38,450 bases of DNA from a virus, in the IMG/VR virus record IMGVR_UViG_3300042507_001950, positions 1-38,450 of that record, one strand, 5' to 3'. This document shows positions 25,824 to 33,766 of the stretch, one piece after another. A model generated the notes under the pieces. That model saw only the letters and a program-made list of their open reading frames with translations. It did not search any database and was not told where the DNA came from. The stretch's first letter is position 1. Every line of letters begins with the position of its first letter. Position numbers and translations under genes: made by a program.

Positions 25824-26987
25824 GTGCCACTATTTCGTAATCCCAGCGCAATTGGTATATTCTTAAATTTATTAACAACACCTGCTCCAACTACTACTAC
25901 AGCAGCACCTACTACTACTACAGCAGCACCTACTACTACAACCGCTGCACCTACAACTACAACCGCTGCAGCAACAACTACTACGGCTGCTCCAACTACA
26001 ACAACTACTTCTGCTCCAACCACAACTACAGCAGCCCCAGCAACAACAACTACTTCAGCACCGACCACTACTACAGCAGCAACAACTACAACTGCTGCAA
26101 CAACTACAACTGCTGCAACTACTACTACAGCAGCACCTGTTACACGTTATTATGGATATTGTGCATTAAATGGCACTCCAGTTGGACCAATAGCAACAAC
26201 AGCAACTTGTGAGGAAGCATACGCTGCTCAAGAAAATGCAAATGGATATCCTCCTATAGGATGGGTTTGTGGACTTACTACTCAAAGTGGAACTCCAAAT
26301 TGCACACCTGCAACTACAACCACTGCAGCAACTACAACCACTGCAGCACCAGTAACAACCTATTGGTATACAGGATGTTGTTCTGGAACACAAGTAACTG
26401 GAACAAGTACTGTTGGATTCTCTCAAGCACTTACTGCAATGAATAACCAGTGTGGAACAACTGTTACTAACCAACAAAGCGGAGTATACTCTGGTACTTC
26501 TAATGTTCCAACAATTACTTGTACTACTGTTGCAACTACAACAACTGCAGCAACTACTACAACGGCGACACCATCTAGATATCGTGCTTCATTCTGTGGA
26601 GATGGAGCCGCTCAGCAATGGACAAGTACTATATCTTGTGCTGACGCACAGGCACAAGCAGGAGCAAACTTTGATGTTATTACCAACTGGAATTGTCAAT
26701 TTGGTACAACTTTCCCAGCAGCACCAACATGTACTGGAACTACTGCAGCAGGAACTACGACCACTGCAGCAGCAGGAACTACGACCACTGCAGCAGCAGG
26801 AACTACGACTACGGGAGCAGCAACGACTACAACTACTGAGGCCCCAACCTCTGGATCAACCTGTACATCATTTGACGTTAGCCGTGGATGTTGTTCTAGT
26901 ACTGGATGCAGTGATGGTTGCGGTTCAGGCTCTGTATGCTCACCTGCTCCAGTTAGTCGTTGTTTAAACCCAGAAGAGTGCGGATAA
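25824..26987 (+). CDS. Mucin-like Thr-rich protein with Cys modules
   Basis: 387 aa, GTG start with GGGTTATC upstream. About residues 18-105 are TTTTAAP/TTTTSAP repeats. Three Cys-containing modules of 55-60 aa follow (RYYGYCALNG..., TYWYTGCCSG..., RYRASFCGDG...), joined by further TTTTAA linkers, and a C-terminal Cys-rich knot (RGCCSSTGCSDGCGSGSVCS). Linker composition is that of O-glycosylated stalks. Probably a virion surface protein; function is inference. Confidence 0.75.
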   Translation: MPLFRNPSAIGIFLNLLTTPAPTTTTAAPTTTTAAPTTTTAAPTTTTAAATTTTAAPTTTTTSAPTTTTAAPATTTTSAPTTTTAATTTTAATTTTAATTTTAAPVTRYYGYCALNGTPVGPIATTATCEEAYAAQENANGYPPIGWVCGLTTQSGTPNCTPATTTTAATTTTAAPVTTYWYTGCCSGTQVTGTSTVGFSQALTAMNNQCGTTVTNQQSGVYSGTSNVPTITCTTVATTTTAATTTTATPSRYRASFCGDGAAQQWTSTISCADAQAQAGANFDVITNWNCQFGTTFPAAPTCTGTTAAGTTTTAAAGTTTTAAAGTTTTGAATTTTTEAPTSGSTCTSFDVSRGCCSSTGCSDGCGSGSVCSPAPVSRCLNPEECG

Positions 26988-26998
26988 AAGGAGTATAA

Positions 26999-27427
26999 AT
27001 GTTAACAGATTTAAATATTGTATTTACTAGAGGAAATGACGGTATTAATGGATTTCCTCTTGTATGGGTTATAGATCAGCAATGCTTATATGATATTCCA
27101 GTATGGGAAGAGTATGTTGATATGTTTACTTCCAGCGATGAAGTTTTAGACGTATCAGAAGAATATCCAAGCCATAATGGAATTACCGTTCGTTTTATAA
27201 AGAATAATCAAACAATAAACGACTTGCAAACTAGCGAATATTTTGGTAGTATTTTATTAAGTCAGCCAACAGTGCTTGATTTAGGAGATTTTGCATACGG
27301 AAGGTATGTTGTTTCTCCAAACGCTTTATTTGATGGTGAAAAGTTTATAATTACGGATAGAGATATGTCTGAACTTATTCCATGGCATCCAGGTCATCCG
27401 AGAGCATCTGAAAACGATCAGGCATAA
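26999..27427 (+). CDS. Hypothetical phage protein
   Basis: 142 aa: MLTDLNIVFTRGNDGINGFP, acidic, beta-rich. AAAGGAGTATAA is the ribosome binding site. Lies between the mucin-like gene and the radical SAM operon; could be a sugar- or fibre-related protein but no motif is recognised. Confidence 0.65.
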   Translation: MLTDLNIVFTRGNDGINGFPLVWVIDQQCLYDIPVWEEYVDMFTSSDEVLDVSEEYPSHNGITVRFIKNNQTINDLQTSEYFGSILLSQPTVLDLGDFAYGRYVVSPNALFDGEKFIITDRDMSELIPWHPGHPRASENDQA

Positions 27428-27456
27428 TTAAGATATAATTTATAAAAGGGGGATAT

Positions 27457-27687
27457 ATGTCAAAATCAAGATGGGAACAGTACAAAGAAAAAAATGGGGT
27501 TACTCCATTAGACTTGCTTAACCCAATGACAAAAAATGCATCTGAAGAATTAGCAGATAGTAGACTTGCAACATGCAAGGCCTGTCCAGAACTAATCAAA
27601 TTAACCACACAATGTAAAAAGTGCGGATGCATTATGAGTATAAAAACAAAACTAGAAGCAGCAAAGTGTCCAATAGGTAAGTGGTAG
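27457..27687 (+). CDS. Zinc-ribbon protein, DUF6171-like (paralogue)
   Basis: 76 aa. RLATCKACPELIKLTTQC, KKCGCIMSIKTKLEAAKCPI then GKW, the same order as at 22083. AAAGGGGG upstream and a TATAAT before it. Starts the modification run, so this family may pair with the radical SAM gene. Confidence 0.75.
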   Translation: MSKSRWEQYKEKNGVTPLDLLNPMTKNASEELADSRLATCKACPELIKLTTQCKKCGCIMSIKTKLEAAKCPIGKW

Positions 27688-27688
27688 T

Positions 27689-28693
27689 ATGAAGTACCAG
27701 TATAAGATATCTATGGCACAAATAGATCCAAATGGTCTTTGCAATGTTGGGTGCTGGTTTTGTCCAGTTAGATATGCTGAAAATCCTTTAGCACAAAGAA
27801 CAAACATGCCAATAGATGTATTTGAAAGTATTATTAATCAGTTAATGGCAGGCAAGGGAACCTTTGTTTCTGATAACTTTGATTTTATTTATACCGCACA
27901 TTATAACGAAGTGTTACTATATAAACACTTTCCAGAGATGCTAGAGGTTCTAAGAAAGAACAAAATAAGAACCATTGTATTGACTAATGGAACACCTCTG
28001 ACAAAAGCAAGAACTGACCTTATTAGAGAATATCAAGATGTTGTTCATGGAATTTGTTTTAATATACCAGCATCAGAACCAGAAGAATGGGCAAAAGCAA
28101 CTGGTAAGCCTGTAAAGATGTTTGACAAGTTAATGGAACAAGTAACATATGCAGTAGAGCAATTACCAGATATGGTAGCAAGCAAGGCTATGTCAATTCA
28201 GGTAAACGGTATTAATAAAAATTCCCTTGTTGAATATGGTGGATGGATTCAAACACTTAAAGATGCTCCAGAAATGGACATGGATCCTAATACTGGTACC
28301 CTTGCAAGAATGAAAAATGGCTGGGTTGATAAATTCCCAGGACTTCAAGTTTATGAAATGCCATACCTTGTTGATAGAAATGGTCACTTGGACACTCATC
28401 AAATTATTACAAATAAAAGTGCTATTGAGAGTAAAGAAAAAAGAGGCAAGGAAAGAGTAATTGGCTGCGGTAATGGAATAGAAGTTGGTGGAAGGCCAAA
28501 TGGATGGCTACACGTTGCTGCTAATGGAGACACGTTTATCTGTTGCAATGATTACGACTTTGAAACGGTATTTGGTAATATCAATGAAAAACCAATTAGC
28601 GATATCTGGATGAGTATTGAGCACAAGAGCATGACTGTTAAATCCTTTGAAAGTTTTTGCAGAACATGCGTACATGCAATTTGGGGAGACTAA
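27689..28693 (+). CDS. Radical SAM protein with C-terminal Cys (SPASM-like)
   Basis: 334 aa. CNVGCWFC at residues 18-25 is the canonical C-x3-C-x2-C site for a [4Fe-4S] cluster and S-adenosylmethionine. The C-terminus has CGNG, FICCNDYDF and CRTC, as in SPASM auxiliary-cluster proteins such as peptide and sugar modifiers. Starts 1 nt after the zinc-ribbon stop and overlaps the next gene by TAATG, so it belongs to the same operon. Substrate unknown; peptide or sugar modification of a virion protein is plausible. Confidence 0.85.
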   Translation: MKYQYKISMAQIDPNGLCNVGCWFCPVRYAENPLAQRTNMPIDVFESIINQLMAGKGTFVSDNFDFIYTAHYNEVLLYKHFPEMLEVLRKNKIRTIVLTNGTPLTKARTDLIREYQDVVHGICFNIPASEPEEWAKATGKPVKMFDKLMEQVTYAVEQLPDMVASKAMSIQVNGINKNSLVEYGGWIQTLKDAPEMDMDPNTGTLARMKNGWVDKFPGLQVYEMPYLVDRNGHLDTHQIITNKSAIESKEKRGKERVIGCGNGIEVGGRPNGWLHVAANGDTFICCNDYDFETVFGNINEKPISDIWMSIEHKSMTVKSFESFCRTCVHAIWGD

Positions 28694-29610
28694 TGGCTAG
28701 TATATTTGTACAGATAGCAGCATATAGAGACTCGGAAGTAAGCCCTACAATTCTAGATGCAATCAAGCAGTCTTCTGGAAACCACAAAATTAATTTTGGT
28801 GTTCATACAGTTTATGTTGATGAGTCAGAGATTAATGTTCCAGATTTGCCTAATGTAAAACATGCAGAAAGCAAAGCGCCAGATAATATTGGACTTGGAA
28901 TGGGTAGAGCCCTTGCTCATCAATTTTATGATGGAGAAGACTACTATCTACAATGTGATTCGCACTCAAGGTTTGTTGACAACTGGGATGAAATTGTAAT
29001 AAACTCAGTTTTAAACTATCAAATTCAAGGAATTGAAAAACCATTACTAACAATGTATCCAGCAAACTACTGGTATCCATCATTAAATTCAAAGTTTGTA
29101 GAAAAAGATTTAATTTCTTCACATAGTCTTAGCAATATACAGTTTAATGAAAAACCAGAACAGTTCAAAGCAATAAGAATTCCATCACAGACATCAACTC
29201 CAGTTGAAGATAATAATCAATTTGTAAAGTCTGTTTCTGGAGGATCTATATTTACAGTAAAAGGTTTTTTACCATTTAACACAGACATAGCCTTTTATGG
29301 AGAAGAGATTTGGTTAGCAGCAAGAGCCTATACTTATGGCTATGACATAGTTGTTCCAGATCAACAATACATGTATCATCTATACTACAATCATAATACT
29401 AATGTAGAAATAAATAAAAGAAAACTACTTTGGCAAGACTTTCCTGATGAGTTTGATAAGTTAGACAAAGTTTCTAGAGCACTTATTTATAAAACATTAA
29501 CAGAAGGTACAGTAGGAGAATATCTACTTGGAACAAAAAGAACTTTAGCAGAATATGGAACATTTGCAGGTCTTGATTTTATAAATGGAGAAGTTCTTGA
29601 AAACTGCTAA
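28693..29610 (+). CDS. GlcNAc-transferase-like glycosyltransferase
   Basis: 305 aa from MASIFVQIAAYRDSE, fixed by the TAATG overlap. The first strand IFVQIAAYRDSEVSPTILDA and the middle YYLQCDSHSRFVDNWDEI (DSH motif for Mn binding) are typical of the GlcNAc family related to Skp1 prolyl-OH GlcNAc-transferase. Later GGSIFTVKGFLPFNTDIAFYGEEIWLAARAYT resembles the acceptor/metal region. It probably attaches GlcNAc or a similar sugar to protein. The collagen-like and mucin-like neighbours are natural substrates (inference). Confidence 0.85.
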   Translation: MASIFVQIAAYRDSEVSPTILDAIKQSSGNHKINFGVHTVYVDESEINVPDLPNVKHAESKAPDNIGLGMGRALAHQFYDGEDYYLQCDSHSRFVDNWDEIVINSVLNYQIQGIEKPLLTMYPANYWYPSLNSKFVEKDLISSHSLSNIQFNEKPEQFKAIRIPSQTSTPVEDNNQFVKSVSGGSIFTVKGFLPFNTDIAFYGEEIWLAARAYTYGYDIVVPDQQYMYHLYYNHNTNVEINKRKLLWQDFPDEFDKLDKVSRALIYKTLTEGTVGEYLLGTKRTLAEYGTFAGLDFINGEVLENC

Positions 29611-30397
29611 TATTATTTTGACTGGATCTTTGGGTTATGTTGGTACAGCAACAAAAGAACTTTTAATAAAAGATGGATATACTGTTATAGAGTTTGATAA
29701 AAAAAATGGAGATGATGTAAGAAACATTTTTAAATTGTTTTATGTATCTTTAAAAAAACCAAAAGCAATTATTCATTTATCTGCTAAAAAGTCTATTCCT
29801 GAATCTATAAAAAATCCTATGTCTTATTATTTAAATAACTTATTATCAAGTTTTTTTGTAGGCATTGTTTCAAGGGTTTTAAATATTCCAGTTGTATTTG
29901 CCTCTTCAGCAGCAGTCTATAATAGAACAAACCCTTATGCTAAATCTAAACTAATTGAAGAAAAACTATTAAAGTTTTTATGCAAAAGATTAGCAATTTT
30001 AAGATACTTTAATCTTGTTGGAAAAACTAAAACTGTTCGTGATAAAAACGGTACTAATATATTTTCAATAATTAGCAATAACCCTAATATAAAGATAAAT
30101 AATCCAGACTCAAAAAGAGACTATGTTCATATTTCAGATATAGCAAAAGCAAATCTTTTAGCCATGGAATATATACAAAATAATAATTTTTTAATTACAG
30201 ATATATTTACTGGAGAACAAAAGACAATGCTTGATATTGTAGAAGAATATAAAAAGAATGGATCTAACATTTCTTACAATATATTGAGTTTGCCAGATGC
30301 AACTGTTCTTCCAAGCATAGACAATAGAATCAGTATTCAGTGGAGTCCAAGCATTAGTTTTTCAGAGTCAGTAAGGTCTGAAATAGAAAATCAATAG
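29585..30397 (+). CDS. NAD-dependent sugar epimerase, short
   Basis: 270 aa. Rossmann motif GSLGYVG, catalytic-type Y-x3-K in NPYAKSK, SSAAVYN and KRDYVHISDIAKAN. Shorter than GalE (about 338 aa) and with a compact C-terminus, so partial substrate domain. Overlaps the glycosyltransferase by 26 nt; could start at TTG 29597. Probably makes the sugar donor. Very AT-rich compared with neighbours, suggesting separate acquisition. Confidence 0.8.
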   Translation: MEKFLKTANIILTGSLGYVGTATKELLIKDGYTVIEFDKKNGDDVRNIFKLFYVSLKKPKAIIHLSAKKSIPESIKNPMSYYLNNLLSSFFVGIVSRVLNIPVVFASSAAVYNRTNPYAKSKLIEEKLLKFLCKRLAILRYFNLVGKTKTVRDKNGTNIFSIISNNPNIKINNPDSKRDYVHISDIAKANLLAMEYIQNNNFLITDIFTGEQKTMLDIVEEYKKNGSNISYNILSLPDATVLPSIDNRISIQWSPSISFSESVRSEIENQ

Positions 30398-30398
30398 T

Positions 30399-31361
30399 CT
30401 ATTCTTTATTAAAACTATATTTAACTAAAAGTCCTTCTCCCCAATAAGGGTTTAGAGGTACTGGCTCAGAATATATATCGTGGTTATTAAAAAATTCAGA
30501 CTTATTATTAATATAACTTAGTTTAGATATATAGGTATTTAGTGCATAGTCTGCAGAACTCATACCGTCTCTATGTTCTAAGTTTAAGTATGCTCCCCAC
30601 TTTGCTTGAAATTTTGAATATATATCGTCATGATGATATTGGTGCATATGATATACATCTGTCCAAGGGGTTTCCCAATTAGATCCAGAATCTATTTTAT
30701 TTGTTACCACAACTTCGGGGTATAAAGAAGAAAGAACTATCTCCATAGCATACATAGAACAAACTCCAGATGTATTTCCAATGTAACCCCTAAACAAAGA
30801 ATCTCCTCCCCATTCGCCATCAGATTCTAGTCCGTAGTACATCTTTTCTTCTAGTTCATCAGAAAGTTTCATAATATTGATTATGTCTTGTGTAGGACCA
30901 ATAATGGTTGAATGCATATCTTCAATTCTTTTATATTCTGGATATCCAAATTGAACTGCAGCAGTTTTTAGTGATTCTATAGAACCTGGAGTAGCACTAT
31001 AATATCCTCTTCCAACATATATCTTGTTAGTAGAAAATGGAAAGTGATTCATCATAGGAGTTAAAAATACATCTGTGTCTGTCTTACAAATATAGTCATA
31101 TTCTTCTAGTGGCCCAGGCAAGTCATATGGGAAAACCATAGACCTAGCAAATTTATAGTCTTTATAAAATTGCTTATCTGGAACGGTATAGGGAATAATC
31201 TTAACATTCATATGACGATCTAACTTATCAACAATATCTGGGTGGGCATATAGCACAAAGGTAAATCTAGAATCAAGCCCACGACCACTATAGGTCATTA
31301 GGTTGCACTCATCTACAAACTTGTCTTTATTGTCAACATAGGCAGTTATTGCTATTTTCAT
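30399..31361 (-). CDS. Glycosyltransferase-like phage protein (DUF7164-like)
   Basis: 320 aa from MKIAITAYVDNKDKF. TDTDVF in KTDTDVFLTP is a DxD-like motif and EWGGDSLFRGYI follows; pattern of phage GT-A-like proteins. Leaderless: TATAAT, 6 nt, ATG. Convergent with the epimerase, 1-2 bp between stops. Enzymatic identity is inference. Confidence 0.7.
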   Translation of the reverse strand: MKIAITAYVDNKDKFVDECNLMTYSGRGLDSRFTFVLYAHPDIVDKLDRHMNVKIIPYTVPDKQFYKDYKFARSMVFPYDLPGPLEEYDYICKTDTDVFLTPMMNHFPFSTNKIYVGRGYYSATPGSIESLKTAAVQFGYPEYKRIEDMHSTIIGPTQDIINIMKLSDELEEKMYYGLESDGEWGGDSLFRGYIGNTSGVCSMYAMEIVLSSLYPEVVVTNKIDSGSNWETPWTDVYHMHQYHHDDIYSKFQAKWGAYLNLEHRDGMSSADYALNTYISKLSYINNKSEFFNNHDIYSEPVPLNPYWGEGLLVKYSFNKE

Positions 31362-31381
31362 ACCTTGATTATACAGGTAAT

Positions 31382-31418
31382 AAAATAAAAACCCCCAAAG
31401 GATATTTTCCAATGAGGG
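31382..31418 (-). terminator. Rho-independent terminator of lysin gene
   Basis: Minus-strand stem CCCTCATTGGA/TCCTTTGGGGG (9 of 11 pairs), then TTTTTATTTT. Follows the lysozyme stop. Confidence 0.75.
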
Positions 31419-31435
31419 TATTTTATTTATATAAA

Positions 31436-31981
31436 CTATTTAGGAAATTTATTCATCCACATTCTAGTTTTTGGTGTTATGCCTTTCCAAGAAGACCAAT
31501 CTTCTCCACCCCTAGACATGTAGTATGCAATCTCAGCATTTTTGACGGGATTGAATAATTCAGCGTTAGAGTCAAGATCAAACTTATCTCGTCTATCTGG
31601 ACCCAAGTTGTCAATCATATTAATTTGAAACATCCCATAGGATGAGTCCCCAGTCTTATGGTTGCCATTAAATGCAAATGGACGACCATTAGATTCTTTC
31701 TTGGCTATAGCCCAAGCCACTACTAGATCATTACCTTTAAACCCAACAAGGGAAAGAAGGTCTTTCAATTCAACATCTGTAAGATGTGTTTTGTTTTCAT
31801 AACTTTCTAACATTTTTGCTTTAGAAACAACAAAAGCCACCTTGTGGGTGGCAGCAGGTTCTTCAGCCTGTTTAATTAGTAAATTATTTTCCGTACTTGA
31901 TGCATTAGCAAAGTTGCTAAATGGTGCAACAACCCCTACCAATGCTAGGATTCCAATCCAAGCCTTCAAATCTCTTCTCAT
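31436..31981 (-). CDS. Secreted lysozyme/transglycosylase-like protein
   Basis: 181 aa. Signal peptide or signal anchor MRRDLKAWIGILALVGVVAP with small residues near position 28. Catalytic Glu in AKKESNGRPFAFNGN, followed by GDSSYGMFQINM and PVKNAEIAYYMSRGGEDWSSW, as in soluble lytic transglycosylase and Rpf-like lysozyme folds. Degrades peptidoglycan; likely the phage endolysin or a tail-linked entry enzyme. AGGAGG ribosome binding site. Transcription starts at the promoter of 32033 and passes an attenuator hairpin. Confidence 0.85.
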   Translation of the reverse strand: MRRDLKAWIGILALVGVVAPFSNFANASSTENNLLIKQAEEPAATHKVAFVVSKAKMLESYENKTHLTDVELKDLLSLVGFKGNDLVVAWAIAKKESNGRPFAFNGNHKTGDSSYGMFQINMIDNLGPDRRDKFDLDSNAELFNPVKNAEIAYYMSRGGEDWSSWKGITPKTRMWMNKFPK

Positions 31982-32001
31982 AATAAAAACCTCCTAGAGA
32001 C

Positions 32002-32024
32002 TAAAAATGCTACTTGTTAGTAGC
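32002..32024 (-). terminator. Leader hairpin, candidate attenuator
   Basis: Stem GCTACT/AGTAGC, loop AACA, then ATTTTTAG, lying between the promoter and the lysin SD. It may reduce early transcription of the lysin. Confidence 0.6.
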
Positions 32025-32032
32025 ATGTATTA

Positions 32033-32062
32033 ATTATAACATCAATTTGCCTTCAAAGTCAA
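32033..32062 (-). promoter_or_regulatory. Promoter of lysin
   Basis: TTGACT (32057-32062), 18 bp, TATAAT (32033-32038) on the minus strand, about 50 nt leader. Confidence 0.65.
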
Positions 32063-32108
32063 ACTTTTGGTAACATTTCTATAACTTTTTAATTATTTGT
32101 GCGGGAAG

Positions 32109-32117
32109 TGGTATAAT
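32109..32117 (+). promoter_or_regulatory. Extended -10 promoter (TGGTATAAT)
   Basis: 10 nt before ATG 32128; no SD, so nearly leaderless. Confidence 0.55.
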
Positions 32118-32127
32118 AATAAGTATT

Positions 32128-32655
32128 ATGGCTACTGGTGCAACGACTAATTATGATCTTCCTTATCCCGTTTTAAGTGACCCTGTAAATGTCCACGGAG
32201 ACATTCAATCACTTGCTGAGCGCATAGAAGACGTTATTTTAAATATTGGACTTCCTTTTATTTCTTTAGAAGTAAGAAATAACTCTGGAGTATCAATTGA
32301 TAAAGGAACTCCAGTATATATTTCTGGGTATTTAACAAAACCAACAATTGCAAAATCTGATTCAGATGACTTAACAACTTTTCCAGTTATAGGAATAACA
32401 CAGTCAGCAATTACTAATGGGTCCGATGGAGTAATAATTGTCTCTGGTATATTTGAAGATGTTAACACTTCTTCATATACCGCTGGAGATATCTTATATG
32501 TTGCAAACGGTGGAGGACTTACAGATACTATTCCAACAGGTGGGTCAGGGGCGGTAGCAGTAGTTGCTAAGTCAAATGCATCAACTGGAGTACTTGTAGT
32601 TGGACAACCAAAAGGCAATGGAACGTGGGGATCAATGAAAGCAGGTTTGGCATAA
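32128..32655 (+). CDS. Tail-fibre-like protein
   Basis: 175 aa. N-terminal NYDLPYPVLSDPVNVHGDIQ is a repeatedly seen actinophage fibre motif; then a helix (LAERIEDVILNI) and a beta sandwich (SGVSIDKGTPVYIS, GDILYVANGGGLT), ending WGSMKAGLA. TAATG with the next gene. Confidence 0.75.
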   Translation: MATGATTNYDLPYPVLSDPVNVHGDIQSLAERIEDVILNIGLPFISLEVRNNSGVSIDKGTPVYISGYLTKPTIAKSDSDDLTTFPVIGITQSAITNGSDGVIIVSGIFEDVNTSSYTAGDILYVANGGGLTDTIPTGGSGAVAVVAKSNASTGVLVVGQPKGNGTWGSMKAGLA

Positions 32656-33068
32656 TGGCAACTTTAAGAGGTCAAGGAGCATCTACATACGACATTGGTG
32701 AAAAACCACCATTTGTTAATTGGACTATCGTAAAAGGAGATACAGCATCATTTAAGATCTACCTAACAGATGATGCAAGACAGCCTTTGACTATTTCTGA
32801 TTGGACAATAGAGGCAGAGTTTAAGAGACCAACCACAGTCGTTGATCCTCAAATAATTACGGATACTGCAACATTAATTTTTACAATTAACCCAGCACAA
32901 GACCTAGAAGATGAAGACGGAGAGTTTAAGGTTAACCTAACTGCAGCACAAACAGCACAACTAAGAACAGATGATATTTTTGATATTGAATTACGTCTTC
33001 CACAAGATACCCTTGTATGGACAGTTGCTCAAGGCAAGATAACTCTTCTTGAAGATGTTACAAATTAA
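32655..33068 (+). CDS. BppU-like Ig-domain virion protein (paralogue 3)
   Basis: 137 aa from MATLRGQGAST. FVNWTIVKGDTASFKIYLTD matches the family signature (KGDT here), then a beta sandwich and VAQGKITLLEDVTN. TAATG overlaps at both ends. Third paralogue. Confidence 0.75.
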   Translation: MATLRGQGASTYDIGEKPPFVNWTIVKGDTASFKIYLTDDARQPLTISDWTIEAEFKRPTTVVDPQIITDTATLIFTINPAQDLEDEDGEFKVNLTAAQTAQLRTDDIFDIELRLPQDTLVWTVAQGKITLLEDVTN

Positions 33069-33289
33069 TGGCAAGCGTTACAATAAAAGACAATACTCCT
33101 GTTTTTACAAGAGTTATTAAAACTGTTTCTTTTCCAAATGTAGAAATTGTTGACACAAAGCGTGGGGTAAGCATAAACTCAGTACTACCATTTAGAATAA
33201 GGTTCACAGCAATACAAATACCCAGCAGTATTGGAAATGTTCCAGCAATTCCTTTGCAGGTTATTGGTTTCTCTAACTATATACTTTGA
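33068..33289 (+). CDS. Small tail protein
   Basis: 73 aa: MASVTIKDNTPVFTRVIKTV, then beta strands. Ends just before the leaderless promoter of the next gene. Confidence 0.65.
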   Translation: MASVTIKDNTPVFTRVIKTVSFPNVEIVDTKRGVSINSVLPFRIRFTAIQIPSSIGNVPAIPLQVIGFSNYIL

Positions 33290-33295
33290 AATATA

Positions 33296-33304
33296 TGATA
33301 TAAT
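33296..33304 (+). promoter_or_regulatory. Extended -10, leaderless (TGATATAAT)
   Basis: Ends exactly 6 nt before ATG 33311. Confidence 0.65.
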
Positions 33305-33310
33305 TCAGGC

Positions 33311-33751
33311 ATGGCTAAAATATCATTATCAAGCGTAAAGGCCCTGTTTCAGACAGGTGATAGACCAACTGAAGCAAACTATGTTGATTTAATTGATACA
33401 TTATCAGCACAAGCAACAGATCTTGGTACTGCGGGTAACAATGAAGTAACAATTACTGGCATTGAGAATAGCACAATCTTTGATAATTTTACTGCCTCAG
33501 AATGGAGATCCGTTAAATACGTGGTCTCATTAAAAAAGAGTACTGGAAACAGATACTATACAACAGAGTTAACCATAGTCCCTGACAATACAGATGTAAA
33601 CGTTAGCGAATATGGAACAGTAGACAATGATGGGAATATTGGCACCGTTAGCGTCTCTAGGGCAGGAGATACAGTTTCACTAACTGTAGTTCCAGTGGTG
33701 GGTCAGACCCCGATTACCTTACGCTACATGCGTACTGGTTTAAAGGCTTAA
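33311..33751 (+). CDS. Fibre protein with shared C-terminal domain
   Basis: 146 aa. MAKISLSSVKALFQTGDRPT, then a beta domain (WRSVKYVVSLKKSTGNRYYT, SEYGTVDNDGNIGTVSVSR) shared with the end of the 33767 protein. Probably tail-tip or fibre-assembly protein. Confidence 0.7.
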   Translation: MAKISLSSVKALFQTGDRPTEANYVDLIDTLSAQATDLGTAGNNEVTITGIENSTIFDNFTASEWRSVKYVVSLKKSTGNRYYTTELTIVPDNTDVNVSEYGTVDNDGNIGTVSVSRAGDTVSLTVVPVVGQTPITLRYMRTGLKA

Positions 33752-33766
33752 CCAAGGAGATAAAAA

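Noticed and set aside
25802-26068. Minus-strand ORF, Val/Ala-rich, opposite the Thr-rich gene
   Set aside because: Low-complexity mirror of the TTTTAAP repeats; no SD or promoter; antisense shadow.
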